NCBI GenBank assembly: GCA_916610825.1
Contig: OU744454.1
Location: forward strand, 5,962,321-6,026,320
DNA length: 64,000 bases
Direction: 5' to 3'
Source: Haliclystus octoradiatus
Lineage: Eukaryota; Cnidaria; Staurozoa; Stauromedusae; Haliclystidae
Each line of letters opens with the position of its first letter. Within the stretch, counting starts at the first letter, position 1. Both the position numbers and the translations under genes were made by a program. A model generated the notes under the pieces. It did no database searches. It was not told the origin of the DNA and saw nothing but the letters and a program-made list of their open reading frames with translations. Positions 58,801 to 60,313 of this stretch are shown piece after piece.

Positions 58801-60313
58801 ACCAATTTTCATGAAAAACAGCTCATATATACAGCGTTTAGTCATTGACCAATAGGTCAATATGAAAATTGAACCAAACTGAGTAATTGGATTGGTTGAA
58901 TATGATTGAACAAAGACCAGTCAATCCCAAAAGTCTGCATTGACCCAGGGCCCGACAAAAGTGAGGATCCTGGGATCCTGGATCTCAGAAGGGTAGAGCA
59001 AATTCAGAAGAAAATGTACAATGTTGTTCAAGATTTCGGAAGGCTAAACCTTTTGTCTGACACTGTATTGACCAATCTGTTTTTTCTAATCTGTGGCGAA
59101 AGGACGCAATGAATAATCATATTCTTGACACATTAAAATATATTAAAATCCATGTTATGAATTATGATCATATTTTTCAAAATTAACTAATGCGGCTATT
59201 GATCTCAGACTCCATCAATGCCGACATAATGAAATCGTTGGACCTGGGTCATTATTAGCCGATATTCACTTTGCCCATTTAATAGATAAATAACTATTAA
59301 ATATTATCTAGATATTGTGCAGTAGGCCTAAAGTTTCAGAATAATCTACAAGACCAGGCCTACATTGAGAGCCTAGATACCAGTTGTTGAAATTCCAATA
59401 ACCTAACTTCTTCTACAATTGATTGTGATTATGACAATTAAAATATGATTTATCGATTTCAAGTTTTAATTTAATTTTGTATATTAAATTTGAAAATGCA
59501 GGCAGGCCTTTCAAATCTATTTTTATGAACTTCAGTCTTCAACCATCAAGGCTATTCAATTTGAAAGTACAGTACATATAACAAAAGAGCTATGAAACAG
59601 CAGGAGAAATCAAATATCTCTTGAGACTATGAAATGAAATACCACCTACTGTAACATTGTTTGAAAATATCAATACAATTTGCATGAAAGAGTAAACCGC
59701 AGGTTTTCATTCCTTGCGTGACATTTGTTTGGAAGGCGGTGATAATACTATGTAAATTTCCGCTTATCCTTGACGCTTTTAACATTAAACATTTTATAAA
59801 TAAAACCGAACTCAGTTGAATTTTTCATATTCATTTTCATATCAATAGGGAACAGCTAGATTAGTTTTTATTTTGATAACAATGAATTGCAGGTATTTTT
59901 GAAAATAGCATTTCAATTCATGGCAAAATATTCTCTTTTTAGACAAAAACTATTGAATCATGATTGAATTATTATGTAAACTATTTTGTTAAATGTTTGT
60001 GAAAAACACTCCAAAAGTCTGCAAAACCTACGTGTGACTTTTATAGTTTCAAAACTTATTTCAGACATAGAAAGTTGTAACCATATCGCTATATAGCGAC
60101 GCTACACCCAAGAAGTGAAATATCGAGATCGTTTGAGCATGTTCGCAGGCAATGTGATTGTATTGTATAACATGCAAATATTGAACTTCAAAACATTGAA
60201 GAGCGGTAAAGTACCGCCCATCGATATATCCAGACAAAGAGAATTGATAGCTTTAAAAATATGTTTAAGCCACTCACCCATAAGTCATCAGGTCTGATGT
60301 AGTTAGTTTGCAT
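11761..60313 (-). CDS. ARHGAP32/33: PX-SH3-RhoGAP protein, ARHGAP32/33 family (22 coding exons)
   Basis: A Rho-family GTPase-activating protein that speeds GTP hydrolysis on Rho, Rac or Cdc42. Vertebrate members (ARHGAP32/RICS, ARHGAP33/TCGAP) act in neurons and membrane signalling. Twenty-two exons join with exact phase into 3132 bases (1043 residues plus stop). Architecture: short acidic N-terminus; PX-type domain about 85-202 (FPRIEEMEHFHYHCVDF, IHVCIYDRRYS, NCGPVLNWLELDNHG); SH3 about 233-286 (KRYVAQAKDELSLEVGD, LWWRGKK, VGFFPSHCVEIL); linker VVSFLRFFFKARPSKDEL; RhoGAP about 333-540 with arginine finger R373 in GIYRLSG and the conserved Asn N494 in APNLLR; then a disordered Ser/Pro-rich tail ending SLYDNLE. 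The tail is far shorter than in vertebrate ARHGAP32. Family assignment rests on remembered conserved motifs in each exon and is strong; ARHGAP32 versus ARHGAP33 cannot be separated and this is probably the single pre-duplication orthologue. It shares a 757-bp divergent upstream region with HMBS. Confidence 0.95.
13310..13445. mobile_element. Degraded pogo-like MITE fragment
   Basis: Contains GACCACTATATACAAGTGAC, ATAGAAAATACTATTTTA and GGACAGGTGGCCACTGTATA, matching the interior of the family at 3485-3661 and 29496-29672. Ends are eroded. Confidence 0.65.
13457..13630 (-). CDS. ARHGAP32/33: RhoGAP gene exon 21 (in-frame cassette candidate)
   Basis: 174 bases, phase 1 at both ends, so it can be skipped without frame loss (D from G|AC then joins exons 20 and 22). 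Reads NLPLSVNGSRDHLSHPKLIS, then LKEARARAFRKEDIQ and ends TPNGK. KLISLKEARAR repeats the motif DLVSLEEARAR of exon 22. Confidence 0.85.
14549..14730 (-). CDS. ARHGAP32/33: RhoGAP gene exon 20 (RhoGAP end)
   Basis: 182 bases: (R)PNLEEFGTAALSAIRTQAI then IIEYLLKNVEIFFDTNL and more, ending NNSD plus G. It closes the domain (AIRTQ..IIEYLL helix) and starts the tail. Acceptor TTTATATAG, donor GTAAGT. Confidence 0.94.
14780..14965. mobile_element. Fragment of the GTCYGACAAAA repeat family
   Basis: Contains GGGCCCGACAAAACCTGG and CCGGAAGGCTCGCAAAAATT then CAGAAAAAAT, a diverged copy of the family seen best at 22250-22430 and 40486-40652. Confidence 0.55.
15228..15335 (-). CDS. ARHGAP32/33: RhoGAP gene exon 19
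   Basis: 108 bases: (R)TLEYLLNHLRCVARRSSDT then NMNEKNLSIVWAPNLL and AG|. It carries the conserved Asn (residue 494) of APNLL that contacts the GTPase. It is invisible as a long frame because splice phase sets its ends. Confidence 0.96.
15998..16080 (-). CDS. ARHGAP32/33: RhoGAP gene exon 18
   Basis: 83 bases: GAMSKGDVTERTVAFHHVIQ then RLPPPHY and CG|. The IQxLPPPHYRTLEYL block spans exons 18-19. Confidence 0.96.
16168..16552. mobile_element. hAT-like MITE with 8-bp target duplication
   Basis: 385 bp. Left end CAGAGGTGAACGGAGTC, right end the inverse of CAGATGTGTACGGGAGCC; flanked by CTCTATAG (16160-16167) and CTTTATAG (16553-16560), an 8-bp duplication with one change. Interior has inverted GACTCCG/CCGGAGT blocks. 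The 8-bp duplication and CAG-AGGTG ends fit hAT. It fills most of the intron between RhoGAP exons 18 and 17. A diverged relative may lie at 22820-22900. Confidence 0.8.
16579..16627 (-). CDS. ARHGAP32/33: RhoGAP gene exon 17
   Basis: 49 bases: (R)ELPNPLLTYELYDKFV. ELPxPLLTYxLYxKF is a hallmark RhoGAP block. A hAT-like MITE ends 26 bases beyond its donor side. Confidence 0.97.
17006..17101 (-). CDS. ARHGAP32/33: RhoGAP gene exon 16
   Basis: 96 bases: VAFDNDECPNLTDSRYLNDI then HCISSLLKTYF and AG|. DIHxxxSLLKxYFRELP is RhoGAP consensus across exons 16-17. Confidence 0.95.
17992..18094 (-). CDS. ARHGAP32/33: RhoGAP gene exon 15 (arginine finger)
   Basis: 103 bases: (V)PLVLKMCASIIEEHGIVDG then IYRLSGITSNMQKL. 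The Arg in GIYRLSG (residue 373) is the catalytic arginine finger, so the GAP should be active. Confidence 0.96.
18258..18601. mobile_element. Foldback MITE, GTAGTATAGTCCCATAG family
   Basis: About 344 bp, nearly palindromic along its whole length. Left arm GTAGTATAGTCCCATAGAAA with AACACTTTGGCTA; right arm AGTCAAAGTGTCCATATG to TATGGAATTATAGTACTA. Its mate at 3431-4110 carries two insertions. Confidence 0.85.
18735..19092 (-). mobile_element. tRNA-headed SINE, family 1
   Basis: On the minus strand the head (about 19000-19092) reads TTAGCTCAGTTGGCAGAGC (A box) and GGTTCAAATCC (B box), the internal RNA polymerase III promoter of a tRNA. A conserved body follows with TGCGCCGCAG...CTGCAGTGTCGCGGC and a tail GGTGCCTTCGGTAGGGCGAC then ACCGTCCACATTA. 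Other copies: 34995-35375, 43795-44148, 57365-57712 (minus), 53562-53835 and 30633-30788 (plus). Confidence 0.9.
19165..19340. repeat. Snap-back inverted repeat
   Basis: Arms ATAAAAAAGACACGATTGGC/AATATTTCGT and ACGAAATATTGCCAATCATG/TCTCTTTTAT pair across a loop holding TTGCCTGACGATG. The right arm holds CTGACGA (19278-19284) and GAAAT (19303-19307), a weak version of the core seen at 28-33 kb. Confidence 0.8.
19678..20010. mobile_element. Putative MITE with GGGGGTAACTTCCAT ends
   Basis: Left end has CCCCCGGGGGGGGGGGTAAC then TTCCATT; right end is ATGGAAGTTACCCCCTAGGG, an inverted match. Interior is AT-rich. A diverged relative with GGAAGGGGGTAAC and GTTACCCACCCCC ends lies at 32085-32402. 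Confidence 0.65.
20242..20297 (-). CDS. ARHGAP32/33: RhoGAP gene exon 14 (RhoGAP start)
   Basis: 56 bases: (R)ERMFGCDLGEYLNKSKLK. RVFGCDLxEHL opens the RhoGAP domain in many family members. Confidence 0.93.
20781..20874 (-). CDS. ARHGAP32/33: RhoGAP gene exon 13 (SH3-RhoGAP linker)
   Basis: 94 bases: (V)INRRGKVVSFLRFFFKARPS then KDELMQSGIL and AG|. The FLRxFxKxRPxKxxLxxxGIL pattern is shared with vertebrate members. Confidence 0.93.
21755..21935. mobile_element. GTCYGACAAAA-family element, truncated copy
   Basis: Shares ATTCCAGAAGGTTAGA, GAGCAAATTCAGAAGAAAAT and TTGGTCAAACATCAACAAAA with the copies at 22250, 58940 and 62395. Confidence 0.7.
22250..22432. mobile_element. GTCYGACAAAA-family element
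   Basis: Left end CAGTGCCTGACAAAAGTGG, right end AACCTTTTGTCGGACACTG, inverted to each other; about 185 bp. Interior GATCCTGGGATCCTAGATC and GAGCAAATTCAGAAGAAAAT. At least seven further copies in the window (14780, 21755, 40486, 46150, 46535, 58940, 62395). Superfamily not determined. Confidence 0.78.
23226..23307 (-). CDS. ARHGAP32/33: RhoGAP gene exon 12 (SH3 end)
   Basis: 82 bases, acceptor AACTTTAG, donor GTAAGT: VGFFPSHCVEILGAELHDGQ then WHFRNRP. VGFFPxxCVE is the last SH3 strand and 3-10 helix. Confidence 0.95.
25200..25390. repeat. Dispersed TTTCATGG-rich repeat, relative at 63335-63565
   Basis: Both loci carry AATATGGATGTTTTCATGG or GAATGTGGATGTTTTCATTG, then AAATTTGTGGTTTT and repeated TTTTCATGG. 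Low-complexity appearance but a conserved block order. Confidence 0.65.
26304..26420 (-). CDS. ARHGAP32/33: Alternative first coding exon of RhoGAP gene (short isoform)
   Basis: 117 bases, exactly 39 codons from an ATG to a GTAGGC donor in phase 0, matching exon 12. Reads MSFKRIRMDSMAISKRKKER, RSVVLLGMSEKE, AGLFVKK. It is strongly basic and has no acceptor that would keep phase with exon 11, so it cannot be an internal cassette. Spliced to exon 12 it gives a protein lacking PX and most of SH3 but keeping the RhoGAP domain. Vertebrate ARHGAP32 also makes a shorter form without PX from an internal start. Inference from splice phase only; no transcript seen. Confidence 0.68.
27669..27866. mobile_element. 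Pogo-like MITE, GGTTAATATCC subfamily
   Basis: 198 bp, flanked by TA on both sides. Ends CAGTTGAACTCGGTTAATAT and the inverse of GATATTAAGCAAGTTCGACT plus G. Second copy at 53296-53481 with matching internal blocks (CCTCGCTTAATATCCCACCT). Confidence 0.85.
28290..28500. repeat. Snap-back repeat with hammerhead-like core (variant CTGAAGA)
   Basis: Arms of about 75 bp: ATGAATTTCATGATGGTATA through TTGGCGCAACAGTTTCGATT, and the reverse complement returning to TATACCATCATGAAATTTAA. The right arm has CTGAAGA (28419-28425), a stem GATTT/AAATC and GAAAC (28443-28447). Confidence 0.85.
28940..29160. repeat. Snap-back repeat with hammerhead-like core and head hairpin
   Basis: Head TATAGTGCTCAATG...CAGAGCA (28951-28979), then arms of about 74 bp meeting at TTTCAACTATAGTTGATAG. 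On the minus strand the left arm reads CTGATGA (29058-29052), stem CACC-TTCT-GGTG, GAAAC (29037-29033). The right arm on plus has CTGATGA (29100-29106) but GAGAC. Confidence 0.85.
29386..29490. repeat. Snap-back repeat, partial core
   Basis: Near-perfect 48-bp arms (GAGGCAAAGCCTTTCCGTAA and inverse) around CAATATGTG. It keeps GAAACTTGGAGTTACGGAAA (from 29442) but lacks CTGATGA, so it looks like a core-deleted relative of the neighbours. Confidence 0.82.
29496..29672. mobile_element. Pogo-like MITE
   Basis: TA before CAGTGAAGCCTGTATATAAC; right end CATTATAACAGGTTTAAC. Interior shares GACAGGTGGCC and AGAAAATACTATTTCAGAC with 3485-3661. Immediately adjoins the snap-back repeat. Confidence 0.75.
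29785..30110 (+). repeat. Two-unit snap-back cluster with hammerhead-like core (copy A)
   Basis: Two head motifs (ATAGTGCTCGATG...AGAGC at 29791-29818; ATAGTGCTCAATG...AGAGC near 29920-29950), each followed by inverted arms. The second unit has CTGATGA (30008-30014), stem CGTT-TAAT-GACG, GAAAC (30029-30033), short stem ACT/AGT, and flanks TTTGTTGT and ACAATCAAA that can pair. Same block again at 32735-33115. Confidence 0.8.
30633..30788 (+). mobile_element. 5'-truncated SINE family 1 with (ATT)n tail
   Basis: Starts inside the body (GATCTGCAGTGTCGCCGCTG) and runs through GGTGCCTTCGGTAGGGCGAC to ACCGTCTACATT followed by about eight ATT units, showing the SINE 3' end and orientation. Confidence 0.85.
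31194..31271 (-). CDS. ARHGAP32/33: RhoGAP gene exon 11 (SH3 core)
   Basis: 78 bases, phase 0: VGDLVSVIDMPPSEETLWWR then GKKALE. The WW pair in LWWRGKK is the SH3 ligand-groove tryptophan region. Confidence 0.95.
31590..31882. mobile_element. TIR element with TACAGT ends, split by a hairpin insertion
   Basis: Left end TACAGTTGAAATCGGCAAC, right end TATTGCCGGATTTTACTGTA; relative at 44757-44945 (TACAGTAAAATCCGGCAATA). A 91-bp palindrome is inserted at 31762-31852. Confidence 0.75.
31762..31852. mobile_element. 91-bp palindromic insertion with perfect 8-bp target duplication
   Basis: Starts TAGCCTGCGTCCAGCCTAAA and ends with its near-inverse. Flanked by CTATTGCC at 31754-31761 and 31853-31860. 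The duplication proves insertion and suggests hAT-type mobilisation. Confidence 0.85.
32085..32402. mobile_element. Diverged relative of the GGGGGTAAC MITE
   Basis: GGAAGGGGGTAACACC and GGCTACGGGGACGTGCCAC on the left, GTACTTTACCTTTTTCTAAA and GTTACCCACCCCCC on the right, matching the order seen at 19678-20010 in part. Confidence 0.5.
32735..33115 (+). repeat. Two-unit snap-back cluster with hammerhead-like core (copy B)
   Basis: Paralogous to 29785-30110: heads ATAGTGCTCGATG and ATAGTGCTCAGTG. First unit arms hold TCAGACACTCAT and ATGAATGTCTGATTTTTCGT. Second unit has CTGATGA (33019-33025), stem CGTT-TAAT-AACG, GAAAC (33040-33044) and ACT/AGT. The stem G-to-A change relative to copy A turns a T-G pair into T-A. 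Confidence 0.8.
33244..33268. repeat. (CAA)n microsatellite
   Basis: About eight CAA/AAC units in an intron. Confidence 0.9.
33370..34090. mobile_element. Nested TIR elements, inner CCCGCTTAAGTGCAA element at about 33445-33647
   Basis: Inner ends: CCCGCTTAAGTGCAATTCGG and TTGTGCTTAAGCGGGTTACA, with a relative start at about 31883 (ACAGTGTAACCCGCTTAAGT). Flanking sequence has outer inverted ends AATAGTTCGGATAAT and ATTATCTGAATAGTGTGATT. Boundaries approximate. Confidence 0.6.
34995..35375 (-). mobile_element. tRNA-headed SINE, family 1
   Basis: Minus-strand head with GAGCTAGCTC-like A box region AGCTCAGATGGCAGAGC and B box GGTTCAAATCC; tail GGGCGACACCGTCTCAATTA, a subfamily variant of the ACCGTCTACATTA tail. 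A short duplication GATGAGCCTGGCTGATGGGC lies in the body. Confidence 0.88.
36120..36262 (-). mobile_element. tRNA-headed SINE, family 2
   Basis: On minus: GGCTATAGTGGTTAGGCATT (A box) and GGGTTCAATCCCTGGCAG (B box), then TTGGTTGGCGTCAGGAAAGG and ATTAAACTCACA. Not a free tRNA gene, because no acceptor stem closes after the B box and the downstream body recurs at 42828. Confidence 0.7.
36290..37865. other. Intron sequence, nothing recognised
   Basis: AT-rich intronic DNA between RhoGAP exons 9 and 10's downstream side and the SINE; no exon, RNA gene or clear repeat was found. Confidence 0.5.
37870..38210. repeat. Diverged tandem duplication, unit about 165 bp
   Basis: Two units share AAATCTGAAGCCCT, GTTTTAGTA, GATTTACTTCATCTTTAAT and CGAACATCAAG. 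Lies just downstream of RhoGAP exon 10. Confidence 0.82.
38254..38382 (-). CDS. ARHGAP32/33: RhoGAP gene exon 10 (SH3 start)
   Basis: 129 bases: LDNHGHHFVVMEADDSAINV, PAVAAAKVNKRY, VAQAKDELSLE. This is the PX-SH3 linker and the first SH3 strands. The frame stays open further upstream, but the CTTGAACAG acceptor gives the junction NWLE/LDNHG expected for the family. Confidence 0.92.
39229..39625. repeat. Tandem array, unit about 80 bp, five diverged copies
   Basis: Units share CCAAACCGAACATGGAAAAC, GAAAATACAGAACACGGA and CCGAAAATGATACATCG or the variant AAATAATAAATTAGGAGCCC. The hydrophobic frames on the minus strand here are products of the repeat. Confidence 0.88.
40486..40652. mobile_element. 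GTCYGACAAAA-family element
   Basis: Left GTGTCTGACAAAGGTTTAGC, right CATTTTATTGTCGGACCCTG: inverted ends. The (TGTA)n microsatellite starts at its edge. Confidence 0.75.
40653..40888. repeat. (TGTA)n microsatellite, about 230 bp
   Basis: Almost perfect TGTA tetranucleotides, near 55 units. Frames reading MYVC or HTYI repeats arise from it and are not genes. Confidence 0.98.
42093..42185 (-). CDS. ARHGAP32/33: RhoGAP gene exon 9 (PX end)
   Basis: 93 bases, phase 0: ERWIRLLNYFHRFSMIAGSN then VNCGPVLNWLE. NCGPVLxWxE is a strong family signature. Confidence 0.94.
42291..42592. repeat. Tandem duplication, unit about 148 bp
   Basis: Both units carry AGATTAATCCGATAAT, TTATTGGAATAG/TAATTGGAATAG, TATTATCGGATAT and ATCCCTAATAATCG-like blocks. 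Lies between RhoGAP exons 8 and 9. Confidence 0.88.
42649..42721 (-). CDS. ARHGAP32/33: RhoGAP gene exon 8 (PX)
   Basis: 73 bases reading (V)CIYDRRYSCLPPLDMEPSCE then LNER. CIYDRRYS is a family signature. Acceptor TTTGCAG, donor GTAAGT. Confidence 0.94.
42828..43035 (+). mobile_element. tRNA-headed SINE, family 2, split by a foldback element
   Basis: CTGTAGTGCAATTGTTAGGG and GGTTTAATCCCTGACAGGAG (diverged boxes), GATTGGCACCAGGAAGAGCA, then a GTTCATGAAC foldback at about 42938-43000 and the resumed body TTAAACTCACACGTTCC. The matching intact copy is at 36120-36262. Confidence 0.68.
43260..43435. mobile_element. GTTCATGAAC-type foldback, diverged
   Basis: Dense TTCATGAA motifs (GATTCATGATCAGCTCATTA, TCTCATGAACTGTTCATGAA). 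Further copies: 45822-45976, 47785-47922, 52800-52935, 56640-56712, 58262-58345, 58585-58745. Confidence 0.6.
43600..43780 (-). repeat. Dispersed repeat, partner of 1985-2180
   Basis: TTGTATCGTGAATTGTCTTA, TTTACAAGTTTCT and GACGGCACATTATTATAATG are the reverse complement of the 1985-2180 copy. Confidence 0.75.
43795..44148 (-). mobile_element. tRNA-headed SINE, family 1
   Basis: Minus head TTAGCTCAGATGGCAGAGC and B box GGTTCAAATCC; body and tail as in the 18735 copy, with ACCGTCTACATTACTTTTTT at the 3' end. Ends 60 bases from RhoGAP exon 7. Confidence 0.9.
44208..44290 (-). CDS. ARHGAP32/33: RhoGAP gene exon 7 (PX)
   Basis: 83 bases, acceptor ATCTACAG, donor GTAAGT: MNVSCRGDSWVVKRTFQDMI then DLDRQIH. 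The SWxVxRxxxDxxxLDxxxH pattern is the PX phosphoinositide-binding region, with Arg in VVKRTF. Confidence 0.92.
44757..44945. mobile_element. TIR element, TACAGTAAAATCCGGCAAT family
   Basis: Left TACAGTAAAATCCGGCAATA, right CCGTTATGGCCGGATTCAAC; relative of the 31590 element, with ATGGATTCTGCCAAA inside. Confidence 0.75.
45822..45976. mobile_element. GTTCATGAAC foldback, CGTGAAATTGCCC subtype
   Basis: Arms GCGTGAAATTGCCCAAAAG and CGGGCAATTTCACATTCATG; ends CCTCTGCGTAAAA and TTTTTTTCACAGGGG. The 47785-47922 copy has the same GTGAAATTGCCCAAAAG arms. Confidence 0.72.
46150..46318. mobile_element. GTCYGACAAAA-family element
   Basis: GTGTCTGACAAATGTTGTATA at left and TTTTTGTTGGACCCTGA at right, with AGAATCCTTTTAAAATC and GAGGTTTGGCCTATAA inside. 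Confidence 0.7.
46419..46481 (-). CDS. ARHGAP32/33: RhoGAP gene exon 6 (PX)
   Basis: 63 bases, phase 0 in and out: VYVDKTQEPLKDDDDYNRLF then L. Acidic loop of the PX domain. The Gypsy insertion lies in the intron upstream of this exon. Confidence 0.88.
46535..46668. mobile_element. GTCYGACAAAA-family element, internal deletion
   Basis: Left GTGTTCGACAAAAGATTTAG, right CCTCATTTTCGTCGGACAATG. Shorter than the 185-bp form. Confidence 0.68.
46765..46812 (-). mobile_element. SINE family 1 tail fragment
   Basis: GAGACGTATCGTCCTACCGA then AGGCTCATGTACC matches the inverse of the SINE tail. A second scrap lies at 47930-47975. Confidence 0.6.
47385..47630 (+). CDS. Hypothetical 81-residue open frame, doubtful
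   Basis: Frame MMFLFAVLFGYFLQRFLSLY then LHIRVTRNYYEEISH..., ending LDELSVLVKLKSD. It has a hydrophobic N-terminal segment and a mixed C-terminal part that looks less random than neighbouring frames. It lies antisense inside a RhoGAP intron. No family recognised, no splice partners found; it may be chance or a relic. Confidence 0.2.
   Translation: MMFLFAVLFGYFLQRFLSLYLHIRVTRNYYEEISHVKYKGSNQQNSINDVNNLEQLCSLLYPDVNLNNLDELSVLVKLKSD
48191..48392 (+). repeat. Gypsy 5' LTR
   Basis: Starts TGTTGTATTATTGGTAGTG and ends TCAATAACACAACA. A TATA-like CTCTATAAAAGAGG lies at about 48239-48252, placing the promoter inside the LTR. TGGTGTCAGATGTGG follows directly as the likely tRNA primer-binding site. Confidence 0.95.
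48522..52445 (+). CDS. Gypsy (Metaviridae) gag-pol polyprotein
   Basis: 1307 codons without stops, gag and pol fused. Gag about 1-195; two zinc knuckles (CGYCGATH..., CNKCGRKNHFGAVC) near 205-240; aspartic protease CDSGSSVNIIN near 288; reverse transcriptase with FSVLDLKSGYWHVKLD near 509 and VADDVIVIG near 571; RNase H with LQCDASDTGLGASL near 724; integrase with the HHCC finger (HQGIQAC...CEVCQRH) near 947, then STDLFHW near 1006, SDNGPQFVSDEF near 1061 and GNGKAESAVK near 1094. Protease-RT-RNase H-integrase order defines Gypsy; a Mag-like clade is likely. The RT box has V-A-D-D where Y-x-D-D is commoner. The first ATG of the frame, 130 bases after the LTR, is used; an ATG at codon 6 is an alternative. 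Confidence 0.97.
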   Translation: MLISTMALHPKIDPPKSISLDEDRETSFRAFERQWNRYSLVAKLDNETDDYRAALLMYTIGEPSVRVVEASSDAKDTVAEILTILRRFCIGHKSELYHDFVFGSCNQNEGEDFDVYLSRLRELAALSNFGTMRDRMLRNRIVLGVNDVETRRKCLAVQDQTLANIIALCRSEERAQTTLRKILQESNPSTTINQLNKGGKQKTKACGYCGATHQPGKCKAFGKTCNKCGRKNHFGAVCRSSNKASTNAIEEQDDEESGHESVDQIDNGGAKVFANLMVEGTSKPVAFQCDSGSSVNIINQRLVPCSATIQPSVTLLKSWNHGVEKTLGTAKIMVTNPKNNRKYNILFHITENNSRTMILGLKACEKMKMISIHRDNIHALCAITSMTKEAICTAYKDVFDDVIGTLPGNQKLETIPDSKPYISPVRRIPIVLHNDVRQELNSMEKKGIIEAVEHPTDWESNLVIVRKANGSLRICIDPRALNLALRRERYMMPTIEDVIPNLTNAKVFSVLDLKSGYWHVKLDQSSTDLTTFNTPFGRFKWLRLPFGLNVSAEMFQRRLHQALSGLEGTICVADDVIVIGCGESIESAQQEHDLRLMAVLERCKMQGIKLNKEKMQLRKNSIKFLGHIVSKDGIEPDPEKVTTVKKMKSPINEKELRSFLGFVQYLAKFIPHLSDITLPLRDALKEDNWSWGPKEEEAFEATKEAVTSEPVILQHYQPAKELILQCDASDTGLGASLLQDEHPLAYCSRALTPTEGRYAVIEKEMLAIVWAMERYHQYTFGRPTIIHSDHKPLEDIMKKELKNVPKRLQRMLMRLQQYDVKVIYKPGKEQHLADLLSRTAFREEPEKANSQNLINIVADINSITSVMNSSWGLKIAQATENDNTMKQLKNIITLGWPDNKQAIPACLHPFFSFRYELAVYNGIIYKGERAIIPPSMRSELKHEVHSGHQGIQACLARARECIYWPGMNAEIQDMITHCEVCQRHQVSQPREPMTITETASRPWQQISTDLFHWQDKDFLATVDHFSNFIEVDLLKSTKANEVIGKLKSHMARYGLPEQVTSDNGPQFVSDEFQQFSKEWDFTHVTSSPYHPQGNGKAESAVKTAKSLMTKADDAGADPQKALLAHRNTTQPGLFSSPAQRFMARRTRTMLPSTQTLLKPALKENAQIGLLAKKLQSKEGFDRHTRAQKILEEGSSVKIKPVTLGDKIWRQGTVENQLDERSYLIKTKTGTIRRNRKDINAVPKANEDAVMNGAIHPSTAETMVEQSRNLLSNNEANACPYQDDNVELEPITQRCSGRKVNIPARYKE
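52537..52738 (+). repeat. Gypsy 3' LTR
   Basis: 202 bp, same sequence as the 5' LTR as far as I can compare by eye; preceded by the short purine tract AAAAGGGA. Confidence 0.95.
52953..53040 (-). CDS. ARHGAP32/33: RhoGAP gene exon 5 (PX start)
   Basis: 88 bases reading (M)MFDKGLRFPRIEEMEHFHYH then CVDFAGPLM. The FPRxxExxHFHYxxVxF pattern is typical of the region that opens the PX domain in ARHGAP32/33. It lies only 210 bases from the young Gypsy LTR. Confidence 0.92.
53296..53481. mobile_element. Pogo-like MITE, GGTTAATATCC subfamily
   Basis: 186 bp flanked by TA; ends CAGTCAAACTCGGTTAATAT and inverse of ATATTAAGCAAGTTCGACTG. Mate of 27669-27866. Confidence 0.85.
53562..53835 (+). mobile_element. 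SINE family 1, diverged, plus orientation, 3'-truncated
   Basis: GATTAGTTCAGATGGCAGAG (A box) and GCGGTTCGAAGCC (B box), then the body up to TGCAGTGTCATTGCTGAGAA. The tail is lost at the edge of the decayed Gypsy. Confidence 0.75.
53840..56307 (-). pseudogene. Decayed Gypsy retrotransposon, 3'-truncated with RT deleted
   Basis: Minus orientation. A single LTR at 56138-56307 (TGTAGCAGTG...GGTCACTACA on plus), then primer site TTGGTGACCCC, gag start (55865-56065, KLPAFWPNDPALWFMQVEAH), degraded gag, a large gap where protease and most of RT should be, an RNase H piece with TTDASDVAVGAVLEQ and integrase finger remnants (54661-55242), integrase core DIVGPLP...TSDKGRLF...NGLVERFHRQ (54224-54670) and a GPF/Y-type C-terminal domain (PPYDGPFKVLS...ARLKPAF, 53849-54169). 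Frames are broken between these parts. No second LTR found. It lies in RhoGAP intron 4 in the gene's orientation and belongs to a different Gypsy lineage from the young element. Confidence 0.9.
56138..56307 (-). repeat. LTR of decayed Gypsy (5' LTR)
   Basis: 170 bp with TGTAG...CTACA inverted ends, adjacent to the TTGGTGACC primer-binding site on the minus strand. Confidence 0.75.
56538..56602 (-). CDS. ARHGAP32/33: RhoGAP gene exon 4
   Basis: 65 bases, acceptor TTTCTCAG, donor GTAAGT. Reads TGPAHCDWEFICSSPDAYKH then Q and AT|, completed to Met by exon 5. Precedes the PX domain. Confidence 0.85.
57365..57712 (-). mobile_element. tRNA-headed SINE, family 1, diverged
   Basis: Minus head GTTAGCTCAGGTGGCAGAGC; the B box region is mutated (TGGCTTAAATCC). 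Tail GGGCGATACTGTCTCAATTA, the same tail subtype as 34995. Lies 50 bases from RhoGAP exon 3. Confidence 0.82.
57762..57807 (-). CDS. ARHGAP32/33: RhoGAP gene exon 3
   Basis: 46 bases reading (G)AFQKHPTMAFSDSEP, phase 2 in and 0 out, donor GTAGGT. This is the least certain exon: the acceptor (GATGCAAG) is weak. It was chosen because exon 2 ends in phase 2 and exon 4 needs phase 0, and this segment is the only open, splice-bounded one found in the intron. Confidence 0.55.
58469..58533 (-). CDS. ARHGAP32/33: RhoGAP gene exon 2
   Basis: 65 bases, acceptor TTTTCTAG, donor GTAAGA. Reads EPSLISSDDSDVFDKSPVET then N and two bases of the next codon (phase 0 in, 2 out). Acidic, Ser-rich and probably disordered. 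Confidence 0.82.
58585..58745. mobile_element. GTTCATGAAC foldback, best-preserved copy
   Basis: Ends CCCTTGCAAAAACAGTTCAG and CTGAACTGTTTTTCGCAGGG, inverted; interior has several GTTCATGAAC palindromes and ACTGTCTGTGAGGGTTCATG. About 160 bp. Confidence 0.85.
58935..59072. mobile_element. GTCYGACAAAA-family element, short form
   Basis: Left GGGCCCGACAAAAGTGAGGA, right AACCTTTTGTCTGACACTG, with GATCCTGGGATCCTGGATCT inside. Confidence 0.78.
59075..60277. other. RhoGAP intron 1, nothing recognised
   Basis: AT-rich intron between exons 1 and 2. No exon, RNA gene or clear repeat was found on either strand. Confidence 0.5.
60278..60313 (-). CDS. ARHGAP32/33: RhoGAP gene exon 1 (start codon)
   Basis: Reads MQTNYIRPDDLW and ends in phase 0 before GTGAGT. 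The next exon starts in phase 0 with EPSLISSDDSD, resembling the acidic N-terminus of the family. An alternative upstream start is not excluded. Confidence 0.75.
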